Shown piece by piece: positions 31,006-39,961 of a stretch of 64,000 nucleotides of DNA. A program made the translations under genes and the position numbers. Location of the stretch: positions 4,877,398 to 4,941,397 of the forward strand of contig CBDBPL010000007.1 in assembly GCA_965208685.1 (NCBI GenBank), in the 5' to 3' direction. Position 1 is the stretch's first letter, and the number at the start of each line of letters is the position of its first letter. The DNA comes from JAJEFO01 sp965208685. Lineage in GTDB: Bacteria; Pseudomonadota; Alphaproteobacteria; Rhodobacterales; Rhodobacteraceae. The notes under the pieces were generated by a model. The model was not told the origin of the DNA. It did not search any database and was given only the letters and a program-made list of their open reading frames with translations.

Positions 31006-32922
31006 ATGTCAACAAACATACCTCGAAACGCAGAAAATTCTGAGAGCAGAATGAACAAAGGCATATCTCGTTCAGGATATGCAAGGCGTATTGACTTGAA
31101 ATTTCGGGCGCGATTTCCAAATTTGCAAACTCAAATCTATGAGGTTACCAAGAACTGTTTTCAGATTGTCTTTAGCGATTCGGAGCAAAACGCAGAGTCA
31201 CTCTCTGAAGAGTTCAACAGTTCAATTTGCTTTGCAACGGAAAATGTGACTTTGTCAAACAAGCCGCCAAAAACATATATCCGAATGATCTCAAAGATTC
31301 CAGACACGCACTCAATGTCGCAAATGAATGGATTGCCTTTGCGGAAGATTGATTTGATCAATCTTATCTCTTCAAAATTTGCTGCTATAGAGATTTTGGA
31401 CGTGGAAGTTGATCCCGGAATGGGAAGTGCTACGATCTTGTTGGGAGAAAAAATCTCGGAAAGTGATGGAAGTAAGTTATTCCAATTCCTGAGCCAGCTT
31501 GAGTTGCCACTTTCGTTTTCCACATATGTCTCTCCAGACAAAAAGCCTGATATTTCACTGGCGCTTAACGATCCGATGTTCATTTTGGCCTCTGCATTGA
31601 GACCTCGGTCTCCGTCTTATGTGCGCGCTGATGAGGAATTTTGGTTCGAAAACATTGACCAAATCGCATCCAGCAACTTCGCGCTGGACCGCTTTCCCGG
31701 CATCGGTGGAGATCCCTTTAGGTGCTACCTGGATCTTACGCTAGGTGAAATGCACATCAATCTTAGACAAGCTCTTCTTCTTTACGACGAGGTCTGGTGC
31801 AGCTTGCCATTGCATGACTCCCACGACGCCTTTCTTTCACAGCAGGGCCTAACTGAAGACGATCTTCTGGTTGCCGTGGGTTCTGGCCGACTTAAGATTG
31901 TTACGACCCAACCAGAGGAACGCCTACGCCTACCTTTTCTTGACAGACTGTTCGAACGGTGTCCGACTGCAATTTTGGGCCGAAGGACGACTGCCGCACT
32001 TCTCATGGCAGACTTGGCTCATACTGCGGAGGTGTCATTTTTGAATGAGCGTATGGTCGCAGATGCCATACAGCAACTGGCACATATGCTCTCTGAATTG
32101 GAGGGCATACCTTCAAGGAAGCTGCTGTCTGGGTTTCTGTGGCCTCTCATGAGCCGCCGGGATTGCTTGCAGGGCCTGTTGGATCGCGGATCAAAAGCTG
32201 GACCAGCGCTAGGCTTGGCAGATGCACTTAGCACACAATTGCAGGCAAAATTTGGACTGGACCTTTCCCTAGAAACGAAGATGTTCAGCGAATCGGTCCA
32301 CATAGCACATGCTTTGAACGCGACCTTGTTTGGGCCTCTGAATGAACCTCAATACTTTACTCACCTTAAGTTCTGGATTGGAAGGCACTTGAATTTCCAC
32401 AGTAATTTCAATGAGCGCAATCATTCAATGTGGAGAGAGAACGAAGAGCGCGATGCCTCCGGGCAGAACACGTTGCCTTCCGTCCAGCTTTTTGAATTTG
32501 ACAAGCGTGTACCGATTCAGGAAATATTGGAAGATAGCGCTCTAGGATCGGATAGATTGAGAGGGCGCGGCTTGTACAGGCGTCTAGCTGAGCTTCCGTT
32601 GGAGGAACGTCACTGCGAAGTTGAGAGACTGAACGGGTTACTTCGAAAGCTCTCGAGAAAAGAGCGGAATGGCGAAATTGCGCTCGACATAACTGATGTA
32701 GGCATTTCTGCAGCTGAATTTTTGATGGCGCTTTTTGCTCCACCTGTGTCGACGATCCGACGTCTCTCCAAGCCAATGATTGAAAAGGCTAGAAGAAATA
32801 GGTCTGTTGATACAGTTATAATGAAACTGGAAGACAAGATGTTGAACACCTCGGATGCGAAGGACCTGCACTTTCTATCTCGTGTAAGTCGAGTTGCATC
32901 TTTTAGGGTTGATCGCGTATAG
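31006..32922 (+). CDS. Unknown 638-residue protein paired with the GIY-YIG gene
   Basis: I do not recognise this protein. It is soluble, with no signal peptide or membrane segment and no Walker, HNH, PD-(D/E)XK or helix-turn-helix motif that I can see. The first 200 residues look alpha/beta. A PIN/DUF-like segment follows (GEMHINLRQALLLYDEVWCS, then DLLVAVGSGRLKIVTTQPEE), and the C-terminal 300 residues are mostly helical. The ATG at 31006 is chosen over GTG at 30973 because AGGAGAG lies nine bases before it. Its low GC and its pairing with a GIY-YIG nuclease in an accessory island are typical of defence genes, but function is unknown. Confidence 0.8.
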   Translation: MSTNIPRNAENSESRMNKGISRSGYARRIDLKFRARFPNLQTQIYEVTKNCFQIVFSDSEQNAESLSEEFNSSICFATENVTLSNKPPKTYIRMISKIPDTHSMSQMNGLPLRKIDLINLISSKFAAIEILDVEVDPGMGSATILLGEKISESDGSKLFQFLSQLELPLSFSTYVSPDKKPDISLALNDPMFILASALRPRSPSYVRADEEFWFENIDQIASSNFALDRFPGIGGDPFRCYLDLTLGEMHINLRQALLLYDEVWCSLPLHDSHDAFLSQQGLTEDDLLVAVGSGRLKIVTTQPEERLRLPFLDRLFERCPTAILGRRTTAALLMADLAHTAEVSFLNERMVADAIQQLAHMLSELEGIPSRKLLSGFLWPLMSRRDCLQGLLDRGSKAGPALGLADALSTQLQAKFGLDLSLETKMFSESVHIAHALNATLFGPLNEPQYFTHLKFWIGRHLNFHSNFNERNHSMWRENEERDASGQNTLPSVQLFEFDKRVPIQEILEDSALGSDRLRGRGLYRRLAELPLEERHCEVERLNGLLRKLSRKERNGEIALDITDVGISAAEFLMALFAPPVSTIRRLSKPMIEKARRNRSVDTVIMKLEDKMLNTSDAKDLHFLSRVSRVASFRVDRV

Positions 32923-33409
32923 GGATCTTGCGGCTTACTCAATTCCGAACTCTGAGATTTGGTTCCTGCCCTTCGGACAAGACCCAAGGTCACTTTGGAT
33001 CTCTCCACGTTGTCTTCTTTCCGCTTTCGTGATCTCAGCTCCGGACAGTCTTGCTTCAGCGCGCAAGACACTGAATTCCGTGACGTTCCCGCAACCGCCG
33101 CGTCCGGAGCACGCTGCGTCGTAATCAAATCGAGTCTTCGCGGTTTCCATCCCGCGTACCGCGCAGTCCGCCATAGGCGCCGCGTACGGCCTGAACGGGG
33201 TCGAAGTGCCGACGCCATGTGCCTGCGGTCACGGCGGCGGTGGAACACGGACATGGCGCCCCGGATGACCGTCGGGGTAAGGGCAGTTTCCGCCGCGCCC
33301 ACTTCTCTTGTCCCGTCCCACGCAGGGAGGAGCCTGGTCTTGCCCGAATGGGAATACGCGTGCAGGATCACGCGCGAACCGCGATGAGGTCATTGGAGGT
33401 CTTGGCGAA

Positions 33410-34003
33410 ATGGTCCAGAATGAGTTGATGTCTTCGACGGTGGGCCTCGTGGGCGAACTCGAGACGGAGCTCATGTTGATCCGGCAGGGTTGGCATCCTG
33501 TTCGGCTGGATTCCGGCCAAATGGCTTCGAACGCAGACTTGGTGGCGATTAGCCGGGAACAACGGGTCTGCATCCAGGTGAAGACGACAGACTCCGACAA
33601 GCAGCACAGTCACTCCCAATGGCTGGGATTCGGCTACTCGACCGGATACCTGAAGGACGGCAGACGAATCTTCAATTCGAAGGACAGTCCGCTCCAGGCG
33701 GACGTCGTTGTCGCCGTGAGCTACCGCCGCAACGGGTCCCGTTTCGTTGTGCTGCCGGTCGCATGCGCGGAAGAGCTTTGCCGCGCCCATTGCGACTACT
33801 GGCATTCCGTTCCGACACGGGCAGGGTCGGTTCGGAGCCACTCGTTTCCGATCTACCTGTGCTTCAAGGCCGAGCGAACAGCACATGCCGCTCACCATGC
33901 AAGGATGCGCCGCAACCTGGAGGCCTTTGAAGGCAACTGGAGTGTCCTGCGCGAACCGATCGAAAGACTGCATGATCGGCAGGCCTGGACCTTGCAGCAA
34001 TGA
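33410..34003 (+). CDS. PD-(D/E)XK-like (DUF4365-type) protein
   Basis: This is a 197-residue protein whose N-terminal half has the restriction-like fold order. A helix with Glu (GLVGELETELMLIRQGW) is followed by ASNADLVAISREQRVCIQVK, where Asp, Gln and Lys occupy the D...QxK active-site positions. The C-terminal half is basic and may bind DNA. The ATG at 33410 is supported by GGAGGT at ideal spacing; the longer frame to 33308 is not needed. It is a probable nuclease or Holliday-junction-like resolvase fold. The gene stands alone, convergent with the next gene. 32923-33409 upstream holds no gene I would defend. Confidence 0.65.
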   Translation: MVQNELMSSTVGLVGELETELMLIRQGWHPVRLDSGQMASNADLVAISREQRVCIQVKTTDSDKQHSHSQWLGFGYSTGYLKDGRRIFNSKDSPLQADVVVAVSYRRNGSRFVVLPVACAEELCRAHCDYWHSVPTRAGSVRSHSFPIYLCFKAERTAHAAHHARMRRNLEAFEGNWSVLREPIERLHDRQAWTLQQ

Positions 34004-34025
34004 AGCCAGGCTTGATGCACCTGCG

Positions 34026-34595
34026 TCAGGACGTTCGCACCGCGTGAGCCTTGAACCCGTGCACGGCATCGACAAATGACTCGAGCTGCACGAGGAACTC
34101 GCTCGACGCGACGTCGGCGACGAGGATCGCCTGCTCCCTTGCGCCGCTGCGGGAGGGATCGGCAAACATCACTCGCATTCCCCGATACCACTCCATGAAC
34201 GCCTCCCGCCCGACGCCCCGTCGTCCGCCTCCGATCCTTCCGCGATGCAGGAGAACCGTGTTCCCGGTCTTGCCGTCGACGGCAAACAGCGCGGCCACCC
34301 TTCTGTCCACCCCGTCGATTGCAACGTTCACCTCGACGGTGATGCCGTGGGAGCGTCCCGGTTCCAGGGGTTCCGTGCCGAAGGCGTTCCAGTGGCGAGG
34401 GACGGCCACCCTTTCCACGACCTTGTGCGCGAACCAGATCCTGTCATTGCAGAGCGCCTGATCCAGAGCGATCCCGCCGCCTTGAAACCCGAAGGCGACG
34501 TTCGGGATGCTGGTCCGGAGCTCCGCTCGCAGGCGCCGAAGGAAACGCTCCTGCGCCTGCGCAATGTCCTGTGGGCGGTGAATTGCCGTAAGCAT
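34026..34595 (-). CDS. Conserved-looking hypothetical protein
   Basis: This 189-residue protein starts at an ATG preceded by GGGAGCAAGGGA. It has no membrane segment. A central region of alternating strands (ITVEVNVAIDGVDRRVAALF, then TGNTVLLHRGRIGGGRRG) is followed by a helical end. The Gly/Arg loop HRGRIGGGRRGVG could be a DNA- or nucleotide-binding element. I cannot name a family. It is convergent with the PD-(D/E)XK-like gene, with only 22 bp between their stops, so the two may share a bidirectional terminator zone. Confidence 0.55.
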   Translation of the reverse strand: MLTAIHRPQDIAQAQERFLRRLRAELRTSIPNVAFGFQGGGIALDQALCNDRIWFAHKVVERVAVPRHWNAFGTEPLEPGRSHGITVEVNVAIDGVDRRVAALFAVDGKTGNTVLLHRGRIGGGRRGVGREAFMEWYRGMRVMFADPSRSGAREQAILVADVASSEFLVQLESFVDAVHGFKAHAVRTS

Positions 34596-35048
34596 CTTCC
34601 CTTGCTCCCTTGGTCTTGCCTGCCCGGGGCGAGCCGGCTCCTCGTCCGGCGACGCCGCATCGTCGGGATCGATGGCGGCATCCGGCCCGTCCACGTCGCG
34701 GCATGCAGCGCGGAAGGACCATGATGGACGAAGCCCAGCGGCCCCGGCACGTCGCTTCGACGCGCACGTTCCCCGGACCTGCGAACGCGACGCATCCAGT
34801 CCTGCTGACCGCCACGAACGGCGCGCAAGTTAGCGCCGGCATCCGAAAGTGGTCAAGCGCGACGCCCTCACGGCTCTGTCTGTCGTCCTCCGGCCGTGGC
34901 AGCCGCCACGCCGCCGTCCCGGGACCGTCACCAACAGCGTCCGTTGCACCGGCAGGAGGGGAGTCTGGCCGCAAGCGGGTCGGCGGCACGGGCGTCGGGA
35001 GAGGGCGTCCGGCCGTCTGTTTGTCAATGACAGAATGGAGACGGCATC

Positions 35049-35375
35049 ATGAGCGCAGCAATGGCAATCCCCGGCAACACGGCGGCGACTTTCATCACTC
35101 ACATCTTCGGGCCCGGCCTGGCCGACAGCCGCTACGCTGTCGAGCGGTTTCGCGCGCTCGCGGACGGCGACATCCGCCGCTGCCCGGAGCCGACGCCCAA
35201 GGGCGGTCGCAGCCGGCGGGCGAAGGCGGTCACCGCGACGCTGAAGGCCGTGAAGGAGATGCGACCCGCACCCAACGAGATCATCATCTGCACTGGCCTC
35301 GGCAGCCGCGGCGGGGTCCAGTACTGGGGTTCCATCGCCTCGGGCCTGCTGTGCAACCGCCACCAGAAAGGCTGA
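35049..35375 (+). CDS. Hypothetical protein, 108 residues
   Basis: This is a small basic protein (MSAAMAIPGNTAATFITHIF, central KGGRSRRAKAVTATLKAVK, end SGLLCNRHQKG). The ATG at 35049 follows GGAGACGG. No family is recognised. It opens a run of same-strand small genes (zinc-ribbon protein, ssb, short ORFs, DUF2493) that looks like the leading region of a conjugative element. About 450 bp upstream (34596-35048) carries no supported gene. Confidence 0.5.
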   Translation: MSAAMAIPGNTAATFITHIFGPGLADSRYAVERFRALADGDIRRCPEPTPKGGRSRRAKAVTATLKAVKEMRPAPNEIIICTGLGSRGGVQYWGSIASGLLCNRHQKG

Positions 35376-35461
35376 GCGCGGCCCTTTCGGACGTCCGGCC
35401 GGCCCAGCGCCCGCCGGGCGCCGTCACTTCGGATTCCACCCCACGGCAAGGAGGATCTCCC

Positions 35462-36853
35462 ATGTGCGAGCAGGAGGACGTCAGGACGAGACGTGCGCGC
35501 GACCTTGAGCGTTGGCATCGCCGCAGCGAGGCGAGGCGCGAATCAGGGCTATGCCAGTCATGCGGCCTCGCCGTGCCGGCGCCGGGCCGAGCGCGTTGTG
35601 AGCCTTGCCTCGAAAAGCGCCGAATCGCGGATCGGGCAAGGCATCACAAGCGGACGGCCGCCAGGATCGCAGCCGGCACGTGCGTCCGGTGCGGCAAGCG
35701 CGCTCCGGAGCCGGACCGCTCGACCTGCTCCTCCTGTGCGGCGCGGGACAATGCGGCAAGCCGGGCCAGGGACGCCAGGCTCCGCGCGGACGGCCTGCCC
35801 AGACGCGATCCTTCGAGGGAACGGGAGTACCAGCGCGAGAGACGCCGCCGCCTTTATGAAGAACGGATTTCAGCCGGCCTCTGCTCGAAGTGTGGTCGCG
35901 CCCCGTCGCGTCCCGGCCGAACCACGTGCGAGGCTTGTACCGAAAGACACCGGGCTCACGACAAGATCCGCCATGCGCGTGCCAAGGCCAAGGGACTCCT
36001 TTACGGCGGCCGCGACCCCGAGGCCAAGCGAAAGTCCGGCCGGGAGAGCAGCCGCCGCCGGACCGAGGCCCGAAAGGCCGCCGGGAAATGCATCCGTTGC
36101 GGACATGGCCGGCCCGAGGAGGGCAGGTCGATGTGCGAGCCCTGCCGCGAAAACAGGCGGCAGGCCAAGAAGGCGCGTCGGCTGCAGCGCCGCGCGGCCG
36201 GCCTCTGCGTCAAGTGCGCCGCGCCCTCGGACGGCAAGGAGCTTTGCAAGTCCTGCGCCGCCAGGAAGAACAGGCGGCCAAGGTCCGAGGCCCGGCGGGA
36301 GGCCGACCGGCTGCGCTACAATACGCGGCGCGCCCAAGGGATCTGCACGTCTTGCGACAGCCCGTCGGGCGGGGCGGCCGAGTGCCCGTCCTGCCGCGAG
36401 GCCGCGAGGAAGCGATACGAATCGCGTCGCGCCGCCGGCGTCTGCGTGCGGTGCCAGGCGCCCACGTTCGACGGCGCGGCCCAGTGCGCGGCCTGCTCCG
36501 TCGCGAGGTCCGAACGCCGTGACCGCGAGGCCGAGTACGCCGCGCGGCGTCAGCAATATGCTGATCGGAGGGCCAGGGGACGGTGCGTCGTTTGCGAAGC
36601 GCCCTCGCCTGGGGCGGCGCGTTGCGATCCCTGCGCGCGCCGGCACGCCGAAAGCTCGGGGACGTACCGCGGCATCCCGGTCTGGGACCCGCAGTACACC
36701 GTGGTCGAGCTGGCGACCGGGCGCGAGCACGGGCCGTTCGACAGCGAGGCCGACGTCGTGCTCTGCCTCGCCTTCGCGAAGCTCGGGCGCGACGAGGTCG
36801 AGGTGATCGCCGACGCGCCGGTCACCGCGCAGTTCACGGCCCCGCAATGGTGA
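35462..36853 (+). CDS. Protein with eight tandem zinc-ribbon (CXXC...CXXC) modules
   Basis: This 463-residue protein is built from eight copies of a treble-clef or ribbon-like module. Each has a CXXC knuckle, a turn of 10-13 residues and a second CXXC: CQSC/CEPC, CVRC/CSSC, CSKC/CEAC, CIRC/CEPC, CVKC/CKSC, CTSC/CPSC, CVRC/CAAC and CVVC/CDPC. Modules are joined by very basic helices rich in Arg (for example EYQRERRRRLYEER). A distinct C-terminal domain of about 60 residues begins YRGIPVWDPQYTVVELATG. The start ATG at 35462 has AAGGAGGA upstream. The architecture suggests a nucleic-acid scaffold binding an extended stretch of DNA or RNA. I know no characterised homologue. Confidence 0.85.
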   Translation: MCEQEDVRTRRARDLERWHRRSEARRESGLCQSCGLAVPAPGRARCEPCLEKRRIADRARHHKRTAARIAAGTCVRCGKRAPEPDRSTCSSCAARDNAASRARDARLRADGLPRRDPSREREYQRERRRRLYEERISAGLCSKCGRAPSRPGRTTCEACTERHRAHDKIRHARAKAKGLLYGGRDPEAKRKSGRESSRRRTEARKAAGKCIRCGHGRPEEGRSMCEPCRENRRQAKKARRLQRRAAGLCVKCAAPSDGKELCKSCAARKNRRPRSEARREADRLRYNTRRAQGICTSCDSPSGGAAECPSCREAARKRYESRRAAGVCVRCQAPTFDGAAQCAACSVARSERRDREAEYAARRQQYADRRARGRCVVCEAPSPGAARCDPCARRHAESSGTYRGIPVWDPQYTVVELATGREHGPFDSEADVVLCLAFAKLGRDEVEVIADAPVTAQFTAPQW

Positions 36854-37509
36854 GCCCGGGGCGTCGGCGCGCACGTGCAGCCGGGCGGCGGCCGGCCCGC
36901 GATCCGCCGCCGCGCGGTTGGGAGGAGGCCTTCGTCCCGGAACCGGTCGCGCCGGCCCGTCGCCGCGGCGCCGGAGCGCGGGCGCGAGGAAGGCCTTGAT
37001 TCCTGGAACGGATCGCGCGGCCTTGCCCTTGCCTCCGTAGGCTGCGCCGTTGCGGAGGCGGCGCCCCTCGTCATGTCCGGACCCGGCGGGAGAGTCCGAA
37101 ACCGCGGGCCGCGCGCGCAATTCCGGGCGCGCCTCGGCCATCGCGGCCGGAGCGTGCGTTGCCCGAAACGGCTCCCCGGACGGAACGGCGGCCTCGGAAC
37201 TCCCGCCGGACCCGAAATCGGCAACGGCATCGCGCGGACGTCGTACACGCCCGTGCGCTCCGTGGTTCTAGGCGGGCGGCGCCGCTGCCCGCGCGCCGTC
37301 CGGCGGGTCCGGCTCCGGACCGTCGCCGGGGCGGCATCCGCGCCGGGCGGCAAGGGCGGATCCCTCGTCCGGTCTTCGTCGCACTGTCGGCCGGGCGGAG
37401 TTGGAGGAGGGCTGGGGAGGGGTGAACGGAACGGGGGTTCGGGAGAGCGTCCCGGTCCCGTCCGTTCGGACCCATCGTCATCAACCAGAACCCATGAAGG
37501 AGAATCACC
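36854..37509. other. Gene-free GC-rich interval before ssb
   Basis: This is about 650 bp between the zinc-ribbon gene and ssb. The frames here are shadows without start signals. A purine-rich run (about 37398-37440) precedes the ssb leader. No terminator or promoter stands out. Confidence 0.4.
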
Positions 37510-37956
37510 ATGGCTTTCGGACTCAACCGCGCGGAACTGATCGGCCGCCTCGGCGCCGACGTCACCGTCAACCAGCTCGCGTCGGGCGGACGCGTCGCCA
37601 ACCTGAGCATCGCCACCGATGAAGGATACCTGGATCGCCAAAGCGGCGAGAGGGTCGACCGGACCGAGTGGCACCGGATCGTGACGTTCCAGGACGGCCT
37701 GATCGACATGCTCCAGAAACACGCGACGAAAGGTCGGCTGGTCTACGTCGCGGGCAAGCTCCAGACCCGCCGCTGGAAGAAGGACGGCGAGGACTCCGAC
37801 CGGTTCTCGACCGAGATCCTGCTCGTCCCGGGCGGACGGGTTCAGTTCCTCGACAAGCCGAACGGGAACGGCGCGGCGACGCAGTCCGGTCCCGACATGG
37901 CCGGTCAGGCCGGGGCCGATCACGCCGACCTGGACGGAGACACCATTCCGTTCTGA
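37510..37956 (+). CDS. ssb: Single-stranded DNA-binding protein with DTIPF tail
   Basis: This is a 148-residue OB-fold SSB: NRAELIGRLGADVTVNQLAS, RVANLSIATDEGY, then TEWHRIVTF and GRLVYVAGKLQTRRW. The Gly-rich linker ends in the acidic protein-interaction tip DLDGDTIPF. It would coat incoming single-stranded DNA and recruit replication and repair partners. It is a plasmid/ICE-type SSB, distinct from the tailless SSB in the tra operon. The ATG at 37510 has AAGGAG nine bases upstream, and a clear terminator follows at 37986. Confidence 0.95.
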   Translation: MAFGLNRAELIGRLGADVTVNQLASGGRVANLSIATDEGYLDRQSGERVDRTEWHRIVTFQDGLIDMLQKHATKGRLVYVAGKLQTRRWKKDGEDSDRFSTEILLVPGGRVQFLDKPNGNGAATQSGPDMAGQAGADHADLDGDTIPF

Positions 37957-37985
37957 GCCTGTCTCGGCATCGTTTCCTCCCCCTT

Positions 37986-38015
37986 GGGCCGGCGCCTCGC
38001 GCGTCGGCCCTTTTT
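37986..38015 (+). terminator. Rho-independent terminator after ssb
   Basis: A 10-bp GC stem (37986-37995 with 38001-38010, one G-T pair) with the loop CTCGC is followed by TTTTT, 30 bp after the ssb stop. Confidence 0.85.
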
Positions 38016-38122
38016 CGTGCTGCCGGTCCGGAGACCGGGCCGTGCGGACGACGCGTCGCGCTCCATACGGGAGTTGGAGTGGGGCGGATCGGAGGCGAAA
38101 CGCCAGGAGAAGGAGAGAGACC

Positions 38123-38293
38123 ATGGCACCAGTCACCGATCCCGCCAACGAGCCCGGGCCGGGCGACGCCCTTGCCGCGATGGCCGGTCCGCTGCGCGAC
38201 CGCGTCATCGACGGCTGCATCGAGAACGAGGAGGACGAAAGCCCGCTCTTCGACGGCCCCGACATCTTCGGCGATCTCGACGCCGGGGCCTGA
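38123..38293 (+). CDS. Small acidic protein, 56 residues
   Basis: This is a strongly acidic short protein (ending DESPLFDGPDIFGDLDAGA) with a good ribosome-binding site (AGGAGAGAGA) before the ATG. No family is recognised. It is flanked by a terminator on each side, so it is a separate transcription unit. Its acidic character recalls DNA-mimic or SSB-interacting leading-region proteins, but that is a guess. Confidence 0.55.
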   Translation: MAPVTDPANEPGPGDALAAMAGPLRDRVIDGCIENEEDESPLFDGPDIFGDLDAGA

Positions 38294-38302
38294 ACCCGCC
38301 AC

Positions 38303-38336
38303 GCGGGCCGGTCCGGCATCCGTCGCACCGGCCCGC
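38303..38336 (+). terminator. Strong hairpin after the acidic ORF
   Basis: A perfect 10-bp stem (GCGGGCCGGT at 38303-38312 pairing with 38327-38336) is followed by TTCCCC. It lacks a T tract, so termination is likely but not certain. Confidence 0.5.
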
Positions 38337-38366
38337 TTCCCCTCAATCTTCTGACCGGAGGATCCC

Positions 38367-38615
38367 ATGGGACATCCAAGAAACATCATCCGATTCTCCC
38401 GCACCAGCAGCGACGAGGCGCGCATCTATTGTGCCGGACCGAACGGCGACGACTACGTCGGGGACGTCTACGCCTACGACGACACGCTCCGCCACGGCGC
38501 TCGCGTGTTTGAAATCCATCTCATCGACGATTCGCGCGGCCCGCGCCGCGTGCACGACCGCAGCCTTGTCCGCGCGACCGCCCAGCGGATGGTCGACACC
38601 CTCTGGTGGCGCTGA
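38367..38615 (+). CDS. Hypothetical protein, 82 residues
   Basis: This small protein (opening MGHPRNIIRFSRTSSDEARI, ending TAQRMVDTLWWR) starts at an ATG with a GGAGGA site eight bases upstream. The sequence alternates strands and turns, as in small beta-rich proteins, with no membrane segment. No family is recognised. It is part of the same-strand series of small genes between the two SSB-like landmarks and DUF2493. Confidence 0.55.
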   Translation: MGHPRNIIRFSRTSSDEARIYCAGPNGDDYVGDVYAYDDTLRHGARVFEIHLIDDSRGPRRVHDRSLVRATAQRMVDTLWWR

Positions 38616-38797
38616 AACCGCTGCCGCCTCGGCTCGGCGTTCGGGCCGAGGGCGCTGCGCGCCCGCCTCGGCGGCCTGCCTTGCCTCGCGGCGGGCTCGC
38701 GCGGGGCGCTCGCACCGCAGGGGATCCGGAGACCGGGAAGCAGACCGGCCGTCGCGCCTTGGGGCACGTTTGGAAGCAAGCCTCTCCGGACCTTCCC

Positions 38798-39017
38798 ATC
38801 ATGGCAAATCCGCGACTCCACGCGTCAAGGCACGGCGGCGACCGGGTTGCTGGCGACCTGATTCGCATGGTCGCTGGCGCTCCCTGCGAATCGGGGTCGC
38901 TGCGCGGCCCGCACCACTCGCCGCCTCTGCGGCCTTGACCCGTGGGTCACAGGGATTCGCCGGGCGGGGGCGTCCCGGAAGGGGCGAACCGAAACCCGGA
39001 ACGAAGGAGTGCCGACA
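38798..39017 (+). repeat. Leader repeat R1 (about 220 bp) upstream of a 53-residue ORF
   Basis: This is about 80 percent alike to R2 at 39962-40178, and both end exactly at the ribosome-binding site and ATG of a gene. A conserved inverted repeat GATTCGCA...TGCGAATC (38860-38867 and 38885-38892) is identical in both copies. It is probably a shared regulatory leader. Confidence 0.75.
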
Positions 39018-39179
39018 ATGGACGCCAACGACATCAACCGCCGCGCAGACAGCAATCCCCTCAAGGAAATCCTCGAACCGATCCGTCGCCGGGTCCTCCT
39101 CGAGCGCATGGCCGAGCACGAGCGCGACGGATGCCTCGTCATCGACTACGCGGCCGAAATCGAGCAGCCCGGCGCGTGA
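39018..39179 (+). CDS. Small protein behind leader repeat R1, 53 residues
   Basis: This short, mostly helical, charged protein (core LKEILEPIRRRVLLERMAEH) starts at an ATG with AAGGAG upstream. No family is recognised. Its significance comes from sharing a 220-bp leader with the DUF2493 gene, which implies co-regulation. Two hairpins follow the stop directly. Confidence 0.55.
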   Translation: MDANDINRRADSNPLKEILEPIRRRVLLERMAEHERDGCLVIDYAAEIEQPGA

Positions 39180-39190
39180 CGCCGGGCTTC

Positions 39191-39216
39191 GCGGGCCGCT
39201 CTGCGGAGCGGCCCGC
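39191..39216 (+). terminator. Perfect 11-bp hairpin after the R1-driven ORF
   Basis: GCGGGCCGCTC (39191-39201) pairs perfectly with 39206-39216 around the loop TGCG, and a second shorter hairpin overlaps the stop codon. Only TTCC follows, so this is a terminator-like structure. Confidence 0.5.
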
Positions 39217-39961
39217 TTCCGCCATGCGCCGCCCACGAAAGCGCCCGGCGCATGGTCGCTGCGCTCCCATGCCGCCTGCGCTCGCCGCCTTCGGCGGCAA
39301 CGCGGCCCTGCGGGCCGCGGGCGCTTCGCGCCCTTGGACTCGAAACCCTTGCGTTTCGAAAGCGCATGAGAGCCCTCGAGGATTCTGCCTGCGATCCTCC
39401 CCGTTCCGCCCAAATTGCGTGAAGGGCGGGAGCGGCTGCCCTTCGACACTCTGCCGTGCCTTTTCCTTGGCGGAACGATGCGGTTTCGTTCGTTTCCGGG
39501 GCCGCCTGGCGGGGAGCGTCCTGTCCGGTTTCCGTTCGGGCCGGGCGCTGCGGCGTTTCGGGGGCGGTCGTTTCCCGATGTCGGTGTGTCGGGCGCGCCG
39601 CTTCGCGGCCGGGCTACCCTGCCGAGCTTCCCCGCGCCTGGCGGCGCGGGGCGATCTCGGCCCTTCGGGCGGGTATCCCTCGCGCGGTCCTGGCCGCGAG
39701 GTCCGGAGACGGCCGGCCGGGATCGCCCTGACGGAAACGCCGCTGGCAGTGCCCAATCACAGACGCTGGCGACCGCGACGAACCTGATCGCGGTTTCCAC
39801 GAACCCAGGACCGGAAGACGTAATTGTCTGGTCACACGCCAGGCGCCGGGAGGCGATCAGCCCCGTCGCGGTCGCGGCCATGTGATTCACCCGACGGGTC
39901 AGTTCCCCGAACGACCGTCGCTCCTGATGTCTGATGTGGATTCTCTCTCGTATGACTTCCA
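39217..39961. other. Gene-free interval before leader repeat R2
   Basis: This is about 745 bp with only shadow frames. It contains a perfect 7-bp hairpin (TCGAAAC/GTTTCGA, near 39342-39361) and a partial echo of the leader-repeat theme near 39250. No gene is supported. Confidence 0.4.

Noticed and set aside
32935..33150. A 71-residue minus-strand ORF between the unknown large gene and the PD-(D/E)XK-like gene
   Set aside because: No ribosome-binding site and no recognisable pattern. The composition is mixed, so it cannot be supported.
36550..38379. A 609-codon minus-strand open frame across the zinc-ribbon gene, ssb and small ORFs
   Set aside because: It is antisense to well-supported genes with good ribosome-binding sites, and its translation is low-complexity.
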